64,000 bases of DNA from Schistocephalus solidus (taxonomy: Eukaryota; Platyhelminthes; Cestoda; Diphyllobothriidea; Diphyllobothriidae): NCBI GenBank assembly GCA_017591395.1, contig WEDG01000193.1:1-64000 (forward strand), read 5' to 3'. The position numbers were made by a program, and so were the translations under genes. The stretch's first letter is position 1. Each line of letters begins with the position of its first letter. The notes under the pieces were generated by a model. The model was not told where the DNA came from. It saw nothing but the letters and a program-made list of their open reading frames with translations, and ran no database searches. Below are positions 1-11,875 of this stretch, piece by piece.

Positions 1-941
1 ATATATATATATATATGGGCATGTTGATTTGGATGGCAATCATAACGGGATGAGCAAACTGCACTAAACGCCTATTGCCGCAAAACCTGGCCTAACCTTA
101 GAATCATCTTTGGATATTTTGCATTGGTTAACTGTTCTTGTACACATCCCAAAAGTCTGAAGACGAGCTGGGTGACCAGTTTCAAAAATGTTATTATTAA
201 ATGTTATATTAAAAATTACTAAAATTAAATATATATGAAGCTATAATGTGAAATGTATGCCTATTGACGTACATAAAAGATAATTTCTATGTGAATCTTG
301 ATTAGGTAATAAAGATTGCTTTATTTGAAAAGTCGCTTTTTAAGAGTTTTTACTGCAGTGTGACTAGATAAAAATCAATCTGCCGATGAGCAACGCTGAT
401 AGCAGGTTTCTTTCTACCTGGGCCTCACAAGATGAGACGTGTCTGAACGACTCTGGGCTGGAAAGGCCTTGGTACAAATTGGTCCGATTTACGCCGTAAA
501 ATCTGTGTCATTTTTCGGACGATTCTGTTAGCATTTTACAACATGAATACGCACTCTTTTTACAGTTACGGTTAAAACAGTCCCTTCCATCTACAAGGTG
601 TCTGAAATAGGGGACTGGTTGGGAGTTCAGATCTTTTTAGCCACAAATTGTTCTTGCTCTGTTAAGGACCACGTGAGCACTTCCGCCGGACCTCGCCTAA
701 GTTGGTAGACGAAAGTGTATTACGAAGATACTTACTCGAATATCTTTATCAGCAAATAAATTTAATCCAAAGACAAGGCAGTGCCAATGCTCACGTGTAT
801 GTTAATCTCCTGTTAATACAACCAACCAGAAAAAAACTTTCCTGTCTCGTGTGTTGAATGATTTTTACATATACAAATCCAAAAATCCCGACATGAGTCA
901 GAGTATTCTTCTTATGAGGACATTTTTTTCACTAAATACAG

Positions 942-1129
942 GTTAGACCAGAAACATTTAACAAAGGTGCGCTCATGAATACTGGATTCAGAGAGGCCAT
1001 TAAAACAGCCAATTTTACTTGCTTCATTTTCCACGATGTTGATCTCCTACCTGAGGATGACAGGATGACTTACGGGTGCGAGCATCAACCCTTGCATATG
1101 ACTGCAACCATTGACAAGTTTAACTACAA
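942..1129 (+). CDS. copy A exon with DVD motif
   Basis: This 188-bp exon has its acceptor at 940-941 (ctaaatacag) and donor GTAAGT at 1130. It starts in phase 0 with VRPETFNKG and ends two bases into a codon after KFNY. It encodes the GT7 core around HDVDLLPEDD, where the third acidic residue binds the metal/UDP. The same 188-bp exon is found at 23668-23855 and 40971-41158. Confidence 0.85.
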
Positions 1130-2811
1130 GTAAGTCTTTATCGTCATGTCTACTGCCTGCTGCATTATCGGAAGGGGATTCGAGTTCGTCTGAGTTGTGC
1201 CTATTGGGTTGTTGATTGTTTGCAGGGCGTCTTTAGATCTTATAGAGCAGTAAGTTTAGAAAAGAAAAGTTCCCTAAAAAAGGGTCAAGGCGACCGGATT
1301 GGTGGGGTGGTAATTGCTTCCTAGTGGGGTGAGCAGAGCAAGTGCCCGTGGTATCAATTGTCTCGGCATGTCGGCCATTCTTGTTGAATAATGCTAGAAA
1401 GATGGGTTTTCTTGTGATTAAGCCAGGCCTTCATGTGGCAAATCAATAAAATAATGACATTTAACTGCAATTGCACTTCTGCCGATTTCGCGTCTATCAT
1501 AGAATTTATAGCCTTCTTCGTATAGTATCTGATTGAAAGTCAGAAGGGCCATTTAATTGCGCACGTCTTATAAGTTAATTTTGATTAATGGTGACGCAAT
1601 AAAACCACCAAATATCGGTGCTGGCGACTAGAGGAGTTAAGTTTTGGGTCTCCATAGGATTAAGATTTATCAGTTATAAACTTAGCGTGTAGGCTTTTGC
1701 GTAGTTACCACAGGGATTAAGAAAATTATTAATCGACAAAAATAGTTTAATCAGTTCTTATCAATATAACCAAAACATTTTCAGTAAACAAACGCTTGCT
1801 TCTGGTTATTTGTTACAGACTTTATCAAAACTGATATGCGATTGTTGATGTACGCAAAAGAACATCAAAATCCTTGTTATTTCATTTGAGAACCACACAT
1901 ATTTCTTCAGGTTTACTGTGCAACATTTTCACAAATTCTGGAAAGAAAATCCAAAGAAATAATTACTAAATTTCATTTTTTCTGGTGAAAATTGGGAATT
2001 TCCCAGCTCTTACACAGTTTTTAACAGAGTTGTGACGGTATGGATGACATAATCTCCGGTCGTCAAAAACGGAACCACGGTAAAAAAAACCGACCATCTG
2101 CGTATTTGACTGCATTTTGTCCTTGAGCCCGTCTCCGTCTTTCAGTTCGAGAACTCTGCTTTCTTGCGTGTGGCAAGAGTTTATTTTGGATAGCCGTCAT
2201 TCGCTTTAATTTCCAATATATTAAGAGATTCTAAAAACACATTTCTCCTTTTAATGTTTTTTTTTTGGTGGATAATGGGTTACCAAAATACTAAGGGTTT
2301 GTATTACACTTATCCTAGGCTGTTCTACAATACTTCATTTGGCGGGGCAGTTGCAATGACACGAACGCAATTCGAGAAAACTCTGGGATACGCCAATACG
2401 TACTTTGGATGGGGATGTGAAGATGACGACATGTATAGCAGACTCGGATTCTCCAACCAAACCTTAATGAGACGAAATTTCACCTTTGCTCGTTACAAAA
2501 TGATGAAGCATGTTAGAGATACTGGAAATGAAATAAATCCCAAAAGGTATTACAAATTTTCGTTTATTCGCTTTTTATGAGTACTTTTTGAAAATGATGG
2601 AGATTTGCAGATCAGAAATATACGCACTTAATATTTTTCTCTATTTAGAGAACAGAAGCTGAAACACGCGTATCAAAATTGGCGCAACGATACGTATCGG
2701 AATGTTCAATACACAATCCAACAGAAAAAATTAAGATATAATGGTTTGTACTACCACTACAAAGTCAATATTTTATATCCAACTTTGAAATATTCGAGAG
2801 CATTAGCATAG
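942..2811 (+). CDS. beta-1,4-galactosyltransferase-like gene, copy A (three 3' exons)
   Basis: This is the 3' half of a family GT7 glycosyltransferase, a Golgi type II membrane enzyme class that adds Gal or GalNAc to terminal GlcNAc. Exons join in frame: 942-1129, 2319-2546 and 2649-2811 (stop TAG). Each intron has GT donors and pyrimidine-rich AG acceptors, and phases match (2, 2). Exon 942-1129 carries FNKGALMNTGF and the metal-binding DVDLLP motif with the following YGC..QP.H. Exon 2319-2546 carries SFGGAVAM, the catalytic FGWGCEDDD motif and KMMKH. On a gap-free alignment from the EDDD motif to bovine/human B4GALT1, the Mn ligands D254, M344 and H347 are kept. The Tyr289 position is Ser and Gly316 is Cys. 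The upstream PFR-containing catalytic exon, stem and transmembrane segment are not visible and would lie left of the window. It is the only copy whose visible exons are all intact. Confidence 0.85.
2319..2546 (+). CDS. copy A exon with WGxEDDD motif
   Basis: This 228-bp exon has acceptor tatcctag ending at 2318 and donor GTATTA at 2547. An open frame continues upstream to 2254. The phase-2 junction with the previous exon, and alignment of LFYNTSFGG with the LPYVQYFGG region of B4GALT1, fix the start at 2319. It holds the acceptor-binding/catalytic ECDDD-type core (GWGCEDDD), RRNFTFARY and the metal ligands in KMMKH. It ends at NPK(R). Confidence 0.82.
2649..2811 (+). CDS. copy A terminal exon
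   Basis: This 163-bp terminal exon has its acceptor (ctctatttag) ending at 2648. It starts by completing the split Arg codon and reads REQKLKHAYQNW... to ...NILYPTLKYSRALA and a TAG stop at 2809-2811. Conserved length and stop position with 39267-39429 support it. The family C-terminus (YxLYT.ITVDI in vertebrates) is echoed by the RYNGLYYHYKVNIL stretch. Confidence 0.8.
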
Positions 2812-5800
2812 CCCACTTTCGTGATTGGAACGCGTATAGAAAGCTTTTATGAACTCTCTATCCTTGTTTGTATACTGAATTTAGACACTTTTATAGGGCC
2901 CTTGCTGCACTAATGATTGCACACAATAGTCTGCAGTCCATTTCTTTCAATTCATTCCAAATATAATTGTGTATATTAATTTTGGTTTTCTTTAACTGTA
3001 ATCAGAGAAACGCCAAACCCGTAACGAGTGTCATTTGGATGGCAGTTCGATGAAAAGCCAGTTCTGTTTCTGCCCGTCACCTGCCAGCCGCTGCGGTCAC
3101 TGGTATTGGCATTTAACTATAAATTTAACCACAATGGGGTGTGAGCGGTTTTTAAATTCAAATTTCCTCGTCATTTTCATTAAGTAATACTCGCGATGGC
3201 ATATTTAGAGATTTCAATGGCCTCTATTGAACCCCTCAAATGAAATACGTCATGTTAACGTTTGCCGTCTGGAGGTATTCCTTGGTCCAATTAAGAATTG
3301 ATCCGAGTAAGTAGAACCCCGGGAGTTGTTTATACGTGGAATGCCAAGAAGACAGAGGACTTAGTGATCTTCGTCTGTAATGGTTTAATACGGTAAGGCA
3401 CTTGCAATCCCATGGGATTTCAGATTATCGGTTTTCACTTCGGCAACAGTGAGTATGTTCTGTTGATGCGTTGAGAACCATGGCCGGGTAATCAGCGTCA
3501 GTATTTGTCGCTAAGTCCTGTGTTGTTTAATCATTTTGGAGTCATGACGGAGTTGGAGGATGCTAAAATTGACACGTCAGTCAGCATTGAGTCCATTTGC
3601 GATCTTGAGTTGACCTGTCATTGCTTATCACCTCTGGTAAGTTATGCACATGTAATACTGGTCACAAATTCATAAAGGTCAACGACACAAAGATATTTCC
3701 TACACATATTTCAACAAACTTCCCTCGGAAGCACAAGCACGCTCGAATTTTAGCCGATTTGGTAATTCTACTCACATTTTCCTTAAGGAAAATGGGTCTG
3801 TCTGAATCGCCTTGTTATGCGTGGATCAGGCGCAATTTTTAGACAAAAACATGTGCCCAGTGATGGCAATAAATTGACTATGCATTTTGACTGACCGTCT
3901 TGAGACGAACAAACCTGGCTTCGTGCGTCTGATTGTCTATAAGGAGGAATATGTGCCGAGTGCCCAGGTAAGGAGAGAGCAGATTTGAACTAGCCTTTTC
4001 TATCTTCTCCAAGGAACCGGGTGACGGTTGTGGGACCTTGGCAGTGTGATCGCCCAAAATGTGGTTAACTGGTGTTATTTTGTATCCTACAGCGCACTTT
4101 GTAGGAGTTGCGCAGAGAATGAGTACATACATACATACGTTCATACGAACATACAGACTTCACGTGTAATGGCTCACCTATGTACGAGGCTCGCATAATG
4201 CCTGCCTCCTACAAATTATCCTGACTACGGTCCACTTGAATCTATTTAGAAAAAGGTTCCTGTGGGGTGGAATAGGGAGCAAGTCTACTATCAATTTAAA
4301 ATACTTCCCGCCCAAGTCACTATCCCGCGCAGGCAAACTTCTTTGTGGTACGCAGCAGACATCCTCGGAAACGACGCTGAAACTATGCTTTAAATATCAT
4401 ACCGTGTCCGGTGCTTTCTGGTGACCTTAACCACAGTTGTTAACGCGTTGTTACTTTAGATTTATACCTTTCGCTGGGAATTCTGATAGATTTGGGTTAA
4501 ACCAACGCTGCCAAGAAGGCGCTTGCAGTGATAATTAAAACCGAAATGAGGTTTTGTATTTGGTGAGTGATTATATAAAAAGTACGCTGTGTGGGAGCAA
4601 ATGGCATCGCATATCTTTCGTCACATTTTTCATTTTTTCTTATCGGCTTTCATGTATGTGTGGCATAAACTGGGCACATGAATAGAATAAGAGTATATTT
4701 TGGTTTCATTTGGATACCAAATCAATAGGCTGTCGGATTAAGGCAAAAGTATTTAGAGATGCGCTATGTTGTCATACTGCCTTAAGGTTCAACAATTAAA
4801 TGAACAAAGCCAAAATGCAGAACTATAACCTCCGCCTGGCTATCCTGCATTGCTTGAATCCGTCTTCAATGTACGTAAAGAGCACCCACTAGTTCCACAA
4901 ATGCCTTTTTAAAATATCTTTTTGAAGGTTTTTTGTAAGTAAACAGGGCAGATCCTATCTGACTGCCCATATTTCGAAAGCAACGAAAAATTGCAAAAGA
5001 TATGATTTTTCAAAACAAATTTTAAAAAAAGACCTGCTTCATCAGATAAAGCAAAAATAATTTTGACAAAAAATATGTACCTTCGTATGCAAAATATTAA
5101 AGGTTCAACATAGCATATAAGACAATTTCGTCGCGAATGAAAATGCCACATAAATGGGCAAAATATAATAACTACAAACGGAATTTAAAAGATGCAATAA
5201 AAGGAGCTCGTAGTTGTTTTAAATTAGTTAATTTTTAGGACATATGTTGATTTGGGCAACGTTACCTGTGTAGATTGAATCATTTTTAAGTAAGGATAGG
5301 TAATACAAGCCCCTTGGGGTAAAATACATGCCTAACTACTGAAGTGTTTTAAGAGGCCTGGTTTGGTTTAGTATTTTGTATTTAAGTGAATTTACCCACC
5401 GTGTGTTTACTACTACTTTAATATAACGGCATGCACGTTTTTTTGATGTTTCTTATTCAAAAAACATTTTCTTTATTAAGTGATGCATTTTTTTATTTAA
5501 ATTGGCATGCACAAGTTTTTTCTTTTTATTGCTCTAGCATAAATAAATTTTATCTTGAACACCCTTTACAACGTGTTCGACGTGAGGTCCTGCCAGTAAA
5601 ATGTCTATGAAGACCATTCCTGTTTGACAGGATTTTGTGGTAAGTAGGGGCTAAGCAGCTTCTGTGACCTACCATTGCCCATTTTTGGACAGCATATCCC
5701 GATTTGTGATCTTGTCGAGCAGGTGAATTGGGCAGCCTAGTCGCGAGTCCAGCGATAACATATTTTAACACAAAGGCAGGAATTGATCAACGACGTACAA

Positions 5801-6150
5801 ATTCAAGTTCACGGTATAATCGGACAATTTGCTTGCCTTTTCATTAATAGACATTTCTGCACTTATAAATAAGCAATAGGATGTTTCGTGGCCACAAAGA
5901 AAACTGTGAACAGATTACACTTAATGCAATGTGCTCTTCAAAATTAATGTGTATCCTGTTACGAACTACATGAGTTACTCAAGCGGTAAATTGGTCGATA
6001 CCAGAGTTCATGGTCTTTAACTGATAAAATAAGCCATGAGGTCTTTTTTCGTAATAAAACCTTATCAATTTTTACTTCCATGCAGAGCCTCAGATTATGT
6101 ATTGCTCATTTATCTTTACAAGATTTGACATTGTCAGGCATGCTTTTGTG
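2812..6150. other. 3' flank of copy A, no gene seen
   Basis: This is non-coding sequence shared with arm C (about 36000-39266, inverted). Arm B shares it except for a deletion of roughly 1.3 kb corresponding to about 3990-5270. Short open frames at 3878-4144 and 4909-5151 recur in arm C but resemble no family I know. A short tetranucleotide run (catacatacata) lies near 4126. A frame at 5550-5771 on the minus strand is conserved in all three arms and listed separately. Confidence 0.6.
5550..5771 (-). pseudogene. unidentified short frame conserved in arms A, B and C
   Basis: The minus-strand frame encodes a 73-aa conceptual peptide. It contains LPNSPARQDHKSGYAVQKWA and ends HFTGRTSRRTRCKGCSR before a stop. 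The same frame appears at 36350-36571 (+) and 19882-20274 (+, longer). The last part was then tandemly copied at 20367-20560. It runs antisense to the galactosyltransferase copies. The basic HFxGR...RCxxC end is weakly reminiscent of piggyBac-type transposase C-termini, but I cannot establish homology. It may be a fragment of an old transposon ORF. Confidence 0.25.
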
Positions 6151-6650
6151 CCTACATCTTTAACTGTCATTGGGGCTTAGGGCTGGGTTCGAGAATCAAC
6201 TCCAAGACACAATGGGATGAATGAGTCCTTTACCCGATCGGGTTAGCACCTAATTAGCATTTTTTAAGATTCCCGATTTAAAATTGGGACGACAACGAGC
6301 TCGTGGCACAGTCGGTCAGGCTTTGGACTTCTAACAAACCAGTCGCGAGTTCAAGCCTAGGGCGCCAAAACGCTTGGGTTTGTGTATGGTTGGTTAATGA
6401 TGGCTAATAAGCCACAAATGGCCATTCAAGTGTCTTTTTTTTGTTGGTCATCTTAGTGGGCCTTTATCATTAGCAACCCTGCAATTGCTCGAAGGGCTCA
6501 TGAGTGAGCCCTAAGACACAATGGGACGAGTGAGTCCCTAACCTGATCGGTGTGCGCCTACTTACCATAGCTGATATTCCCGATCGACGGCGGGAAGACA
6601 AAGAGCTCCTGGCTACGAGGAGTTGTGGTTTTCTGGCCCGCACTCGAGTA
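6150..6650 (+). mobile_element. SINE family 2, tandem dimer (arm A)
   Basis: A tRNA-like head at about 6298-6355 contains a box-A-like stretch (GTGGCACAGTCGGTCAGGC) and a box-B-like stretch (GCGAGTTCAAGCC). It is followed by a body with GATGGCTAATAAGCCACAAATGGCC. The sequence around AGACACAATGGGA occurs at 6209 and again at 6513, a period of about 304 bp, so two units stand head to tail. Both units have the TTCCCGAT...GAGCTC(G/C)TGGC block just before or within the head. Inverted counterparts in arms B and C show the insertion predates the duplications. Confidence 0.6.
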
Positions 6651-8780
6651 CTAAGTGCAATGACCACGCGGCTCTATATAATGTGTTGCAATTTCGCCAG
6701 GGCAAATTCGGAAGCCACGTGGGGAGGATACGGGTGAGCAACAGTTCCAGTGATAGCGAGCCAAATGACCGAAATATAATCACGTCAAAAACCGACACTG
6801 GTAATGACTTAAGACTCGAATACGGACCTAAATTCAAGCATCGTATCAATTACGATACCCAGCAATGAACACGAGGACTGCCAACGATAGAAGGCCTGTG
6901 AAATTCACTTTGCAAAAACATGAATTTTACCGATAAAACTGCAGCTCTGTTGCGCGCTTCTGTCGTCCCATGGAAAACAAGTTTTTGATGCGATGGTGCT
7001 TGCCTCATTACAGCGTTGTGTGCGGAGCATCCTGAAGTTCTTATTAATCATACACCCTAATCCTTAACTCCAACCCCAAGCCGCACGCCAAAACACATTC
7101 CTAAGAAAAAAGTAAATGAAACTTATCACGACACCGCTCAAGTTATCCAAACGATAGCAATTCCAAACGTAACTCTACTTTATTTGTTGGTCGCGCTCCA
7201 TAACAGTAGACTTGACATAAAGCCCCCAACAAAAACCTTATCTTCCTAGGCCTATTCTCAAAATCTTAGCAGTAACACGCAGAGTATCCTGAGTACTGAG
7301 CGAGTTGATGGGACCGCCTTCTGCAAAATTTTCGGCCTAGCCAGAAGGCGATACTTTAAATCTGGACCCTACTGGGGTTTTGGACAAAATAACCGCATTC
7401 TAGCATTCAGCGAGCTTGGATGCTACACTTTCTACACCCGTTCTCTCACTCGGGAAACCGACTATCCCGGGGCTCGAAAGGTGCCCTCGTCCGACTTCCA
7501 GGTCGTATAAACCTGTCCGCAACTTGCGTATTACTTTCTTGCCAATTTGGGACTTGGCTTGACTGTCCTAGTGAATAAGGTCAGCCTATGACTCCAGCTG
7601 CCTGGCAGTATACCACAGTCGTAATTATTTAGTATAAGCTTTCGTGTTGCGGTCTGAGTCCATGCTCCAAAATCAACCATAGGCGTCCATGCACTGTCAT
7701 TCTTCGAAGATGGACATTTGCGTAGGCGTATAGCCTGATTTTAATTTTACTTTCATCTGCCGCATTATCGTATGCAAGTCAGGAAATTCATAAGTTATTC
7801 GGAATTTTATATATGACACCAACATATGCCTTAGCTCTGTCAAACATTCCAAGTGGCATTTCAACATTTTAGAAAAAATTAAATTTCCAAACCTTTTAGT
7901 GGGTTTGGCGTTATTTCAGATGCTAGTTGTCTTAGCCATGCGGTAGCATAGTGATTATATCTTATAAATACCGGAAATACTTGTGAAGGATTAACCCATA
8001 TCTGATGCTCGTTCTGGTGATGGGTTCACTCCTTATGCTGAACTGACAGACAAATAATGTCTTTGGACCTGCGACGGCGTCTACTTCTGCCTTACTCGAT
8101 TTGAACATTGAGCGGTATAAGAAAAAATAAGGGTTTTTTGTCGTGACCTTGCTCATTCCGGGGAATATTCTCTGAAATTCATGTAAAGAACACTAACTCG
8201 AGAAAAACCTTTGGATGAGTGAATATGGCGGTCTGTTGCCGTGTTGATGATAATGAGAGGTTAGAGGAAAGCTATTTCATTATCTAACAGACCAACAGAG
8301 AATCTTACTTGCCGCTGTGGACACCGTCATTTGCAATTTCCTTGCGAAGGAAACATAACCAGTATCCTAAAGGAAAAAGATTAGAGAAAATTTATTGAGA
8401 CACTCGCAACTTGACCTACATTCATTTCCTGAGATTGCTACATTCTTGCTCGAAATTTAATTCATGAGCTGCCTTGGAATGGCGTCGACTATTAACGTTG
8501 CCTAACAAGGGCAATTTAAAGGTGCACCTGGCGAAGAAAGGCAGACGAACCACAGGAGGCTTAACTATTATGATGTTATTTTGATGCTCACCACTTTTCC
8601 TGGCACTCCAAAAATTATGTTGCACAATGCAGGCAAACGTCCGCATTCCAGGTGTGTGTGAAAGTGACGAAGAATGTTGTTCGTTCACCGGAATCATTGC
8701 TTTATTCGTCCGAGCTTTTGAAATGTTACTGGAGTCCATCGTCAGAGATAAAACAGCAACATAAACGAGTTGCATTTATT
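6650..8780. other. arm A distal part, no gene seen
   Basis: Sequence shared in inverted form with 33346-35450. The minus-strand frame at 8422-8775 (QLVYVAVLSLTMDSS...) and its counterpart at 33346-33552 are similar but drift and carry stops. They match no family I recognise. Part of this stretch (about 7700-8210) is also present at 60385-60985, and about 8430-8640 in the inverted repeats at 57900-59210. Confidence 0.5.
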
Positions 8781-9009
8781 AAAGGGGGCAGGGGCCAATC
8801 AGACAACAGTGGCGCCAGTCCGGAGGTGACTACGCAGGGCCCTGTATGCCGGCGCCTGATCGATAAATCGATTGACCGAGTTCTCATCGGAGGCCCAGGC
8901 TTCAATCAATTTTCGGCTTGTCTTGCATCTGGAGTGGGCTATCCGAAGGCGTTCATAAGCCGATGCCTACGTGTTTGAACGAAGAGGATCCAACCAGAAC
9001 CAACCCCTA

Positions 9010-9241
9010 CGATATGGCATACGATGCCATATAAAAAGAACGTGTCAGAAGCGGATGGCAGTTTCCCTGATTCAAATGACGAATTAAATATATGCGCTAG
9101 TGGTTTGGACAGTTCGCTGGCCAGTTCTTTCAAGAACTTGGCCGGTATATCGTCCGGACCAGATGACTTCGCTTCTTTCAGATTTCGCAGTTCTAGTTCC
9201 ACGAGAGGTTCCTGGAAGATTATATATTCAAGCACTGGCAT
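9010..9241 (-). pseudogene. foreign Jockey/CR1-type RT fragment inside the LINE 3' region
   Basis: Immediately after the LINE ORF the minus strand reads PLVELELRNLKEAKSSGPDD, then IPAKFLKELASELSKPLAHI and FNSSFESGKLPSA. This is the KSxGPDxIP box typical of Jockey/CR1-class reverse transcriptases. The host LINE has its own equivalent box, SSGKALGSGAIPPEVYK, some 2 kb upstream. So this is a second RT from another lineage, cut off after about 60 residues and followed by the LINE tail. A worn copy sits at the same relative place at about 32905-33075. Confidence 0.65.
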
Positions 9242-10223
9242 TCACCACAGGCGACAGGTGAATGTTCAGTCGCATTGAGGACAGCTTAAAGAGAGATTTC
9301 CCATCGCTGATGGTGGTGTTGGTATGGAAGGCGAAGGCGGTGGTGGTTGCGGTGGTGGGGGTAACAGGCGATGAGTTGAGGGATGTGGCCTCTATGACGG
9401 TGGGAGTAATGGAATTGATGCCAGGAGTGAGGGTTTGGGAGTCAGAAGGAGGGTTGGCCGAATTTGACATAGAAATTGGAAATGTCTGATTGTTGGTGCA
9501 TTGCGTCCAAAGATGTCCAACCAGGCCGATTCGCGCGCGGAAGATGCGTTGACAGCGCGGGCATGTTGGCAGGGCCTGAGCAGTGGCGGTGTTAAACCGG
9601 GGTGCTAATGACTTTGGCGCCGCTCTTTTGGCCTTGGCGGCGGCGATCCGGTTTGCCTCATAGATTGCTGAGCCAGTCTTCACTGATCTTCTCCATGCCG
9701 GTCTATCCTGGGCAAGGACCTCCCAGGTCGCCGGGTTGATTTGCAGTTGCTTTAGCGATTTCTTCAAAGTGTCCCTGTAGCGTCGTTTTTGACCTCCCTG
9801 CCGGCGAGAACTTGTAGCGACATCTCCGTAGAAAAGTCGTTTTGGTAGTCGCTCGTCATCCATTCTTACCAGGTAGCCACTCCATCGCAGTTGCACTTGC
9901 CTCAGCATGGCGTGGATGCTGAGGATTTCGGTCCGCTCCAGGACTTCCGTGTCCAGGATCCTGTCTTGCCATCTCAGCTTCAGTCTTCTGCGGAGGCAGC
10001 TGAGTTGAAAGTGATTCAGCTTCCTGGCTTGGTTCGAGTAGACGGTCCAGGTTTCCGCTCCATAAAGGAGTGTCGTCAAGACGACGACCTTGTACATCTT
10101 CAGTTTGGTGTTCAGGTGAATACCCTGGCGATTCCACATGGAGGCCTGCAGCCGGCCGAAGGCCTGACTGGCTTTGGAGATCCGTTGGGCAACCTCGTCA
10201 TCGATTCTGGTGTTGCGCGACAT
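9228..10223 (-). CDS. LINE ORF C-terminal part with C2HC finger
   Basis: This open frame of 331 residues is the C-terminal continuation of the RT polyprotein. The Met at residue 1 is internal to the ancestral [21 protein letters not shown] and YGAETW are the post-catalytic motifs common to this LINE class. A basic region follows ([15 protein letters not shown]). A zinc-finger-like C-x2-C-x12-H-x4-C lies at residues 221-242, then a Ser/Thr/Pro-rich tail. It is the longest uninterrupted real coding relic of the element. A decayed copy of its last 90 codons is at 32644-32919 on the plus strand. Confidence 0.8.
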   Translation of the reverse strand: MSRNTRIDDEVAQRISKASQAFGRLQASMWNRQGIHLNTKLKMYKVVVLTTLLYGAETWTVYSNQARKLNHFQLSCLRRRLKLRWQDRILDTEVLERTEILSIHAMLRQVQLRWSGYLVRMDDERLPKRLFYGDVATSSRRQGGQKRRYRDTLKKSLKQLQINPATWEVLAQDRPAWRRSVKTGSAIYEANRIAAAKAKRAAPKSLAPRFNTATAQALPTCPRCQRIFRARIGLVGHLWTQCTNNQTFPISMSNSANPPSDSQTLTPGINSITPTVIEATSLNSSPVTPTTATTTAFAFHTNTTISDGKSLFKLSSMRLNIHLSPVVNASA

Positions 10224-10229
10224 CTTGCT

Positions 10230-11758
10230 TCATAGATAAGCGAAGTTTTCCACGTTTTTGAATTGAGCACCGTTGACATTGATTTGAGGAGCATAGTATT
10301 CCGCGCTGGGTGGCGGCTGGTGCATGACAACCGATTTGTCTGTACTGATTGTTAATCTGAAATCAGCGCAGCCTTCGACGAAGAGGTCCATGCTCCTTTG
10401 CATGTCCTCCTCCGTCTCGGTGTTAAGGGCGCAGTCGTCCGCGAAGAGCAAGTCATGGACTGTTGTCGTAGACACGCGCGTTGGAGCCTGCATACGCCGA
10501 CTGTTGTGAAGGTGCCCGTCAGTAGGCGATGCGGATACCAGGCTGCTTATCACGGTAAGCGTCCATCAGCATAGCCGAGAACATGAGACTGAAGAGGGTG
10601 GGGGCCAGTACGCAGCCCTGCTTCACTCCGTTAGTCACTGAGAATGCTTCGGATACCATTCCGTTGTCAGTGACGCGCGCCGTCATCCCGTCATGAAGCT
10701 GACGCACCATGTGCGTGAACCGCTCAGGACAGCCAAATTTCTGCATGACTTTCCACAGTCCGTCACGATTCACCATGTCAAAGGCTTTCGTTAGATCCAC
10801 GAAGGTAGTGTATAGGTGAGTTCGCTTCTCCTGACACTTCTCTTGTAGCGGGCGGTAAAGATCATATCGGTTGTTCCGCGGTGTTGGCGAAAGCCACATT
10901 GGCTTTCAGGGAGCAGGCTTTGCTCTAGGTTACCGTTTAGACGATTGAGAAGGATACGGGTGAAGATCTTCCCAGCGATGTTAAGCAACGAGATGCCTCT
11001 GTGAGTTTCACAGAGTTGCCTTTTCCCCTTCCGTTTGTAGAGATGGACGATGGAAGCGTCTTTGAAATCCTGAGGAACTTGTCCTTGGCGCCACATCTCC
11101 TGGAAGAGGGGTTGTGAGTTCTTCCATCAGCCAGGGTCCACCGTGCTTGTAGACTTCCGGTGGAATTGCGCCGGATCCCAGTGCTTTACCACTGGAAATC
11201 TGCTGCAAGGCCCGGATGGTTTCTGGTAGGGAAAGTGGCAGATCTAGGTCATTGTTCGTGTCCACTTGAGGGAGCCGGTCAATGGCAGCATCGGAGATGG
11301 ATAATGAGCAATTAAGGACATTTCTGAAGTGCTCGGCCCAGCGCCATAGAATTTGCGATTTCTCTGTCAGCAGTGTTGTGCCGTCAGAGCTGAGCAGCGG
11401 TGCGGACCCCTTGATACACGGGCCGTAGATGGCCTTGATGGCTTTGAAAAAAATGTTTTCCATTTCATTGCGGTCCGCATACCCCCTGTATTTCCTCAGC
11501 CTTTCGGATCATCCAGGCATCCTGCATCTCCCGCAGCCGTTGTTGTACAAGGCGCTGGCATCTGAAAAAGGCTGCTTTGTTGGTGTCAGTCTGAAGGTCT
11601 ATGTAGGCTTTGTGTAGTCCATTCTTCTCCGCGAGTAAGTTGCTGATCTTATCGTCATTGTCGTCAAACCAGTCCTGGTTTTGACGGTGTGCGTGTCCAA
11701 GGACATTGAGGGCGGTGGACTGGATGACATTTCGTAGTTGACACAATCGTGTCTCCAC
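10230..11758 (-). pseudogene. LINE reverse transcriptase domain, broken
   Basis: Overlapping minus-strand frames at 11758-11465, 11463-11008, 11096-10791, 10899-10519 and 10553-10230 reconstruct an RT in order. An N-terminal helical region with KNGLHKAY comes first, then SSGKALGSGAIPPEVYK, and HRGISLLNIAGKIF with QCGFRQHRGTTDMIF. TTFVDLTKAFDMVNR (box A), GVKQGCVLAPTLFS and the catalytic HDLLFADDCAL follow, then the YLGS region at the frame edge. The frame changes four times over this stretch, so no active protein is possible. The aspartates of FADD are still present. Confidence 0.85.
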
Positions 11759-11875
11759 GGTAGCGTTATCATCTGGAGCATGCAGGTCCTCAGTTTCTCG
11801 GTTATTTGGTTGCTGAAATCAAAACAGTGAGCAGGCAAATTTAATAGAAGAGTATTTAACTTACATGGCGGCCTC

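Larger units (their letters stand above)
1..8784. repeat. segmental duplication arm A
   Basis: The whole arm is paralogous, in inverted orientation, to 18916-24810 (arm B, matching 1 to about 6905) and to 33346-41250 (arm C, matching about 880-8784). The B match ends at an AT microsatellite that is also the left edge of this window. Arm A holds the galactosyltransferase 3' exons, the family-2 SINE at 6150-6650 and non-coding flanks. Confidence 0.85.

Noticed and set aside
2254..2318. Start of galactosyltransferase copy A exon at the upstream Met (MFFFWWIMGYQN)
   Set aside because: The phase of the previous exon, the tatcctag acceptor and alignment to the family put the exon start at 2319. 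The upstream residues are intron read in frame.
8652..8978. 108-aa plus-strand frame and the 84- and 114-aa plus frames near 9024-10235
   Set aside because: All lie antisense to the minus-strand LINE, whose frames carry recognisable motifs.
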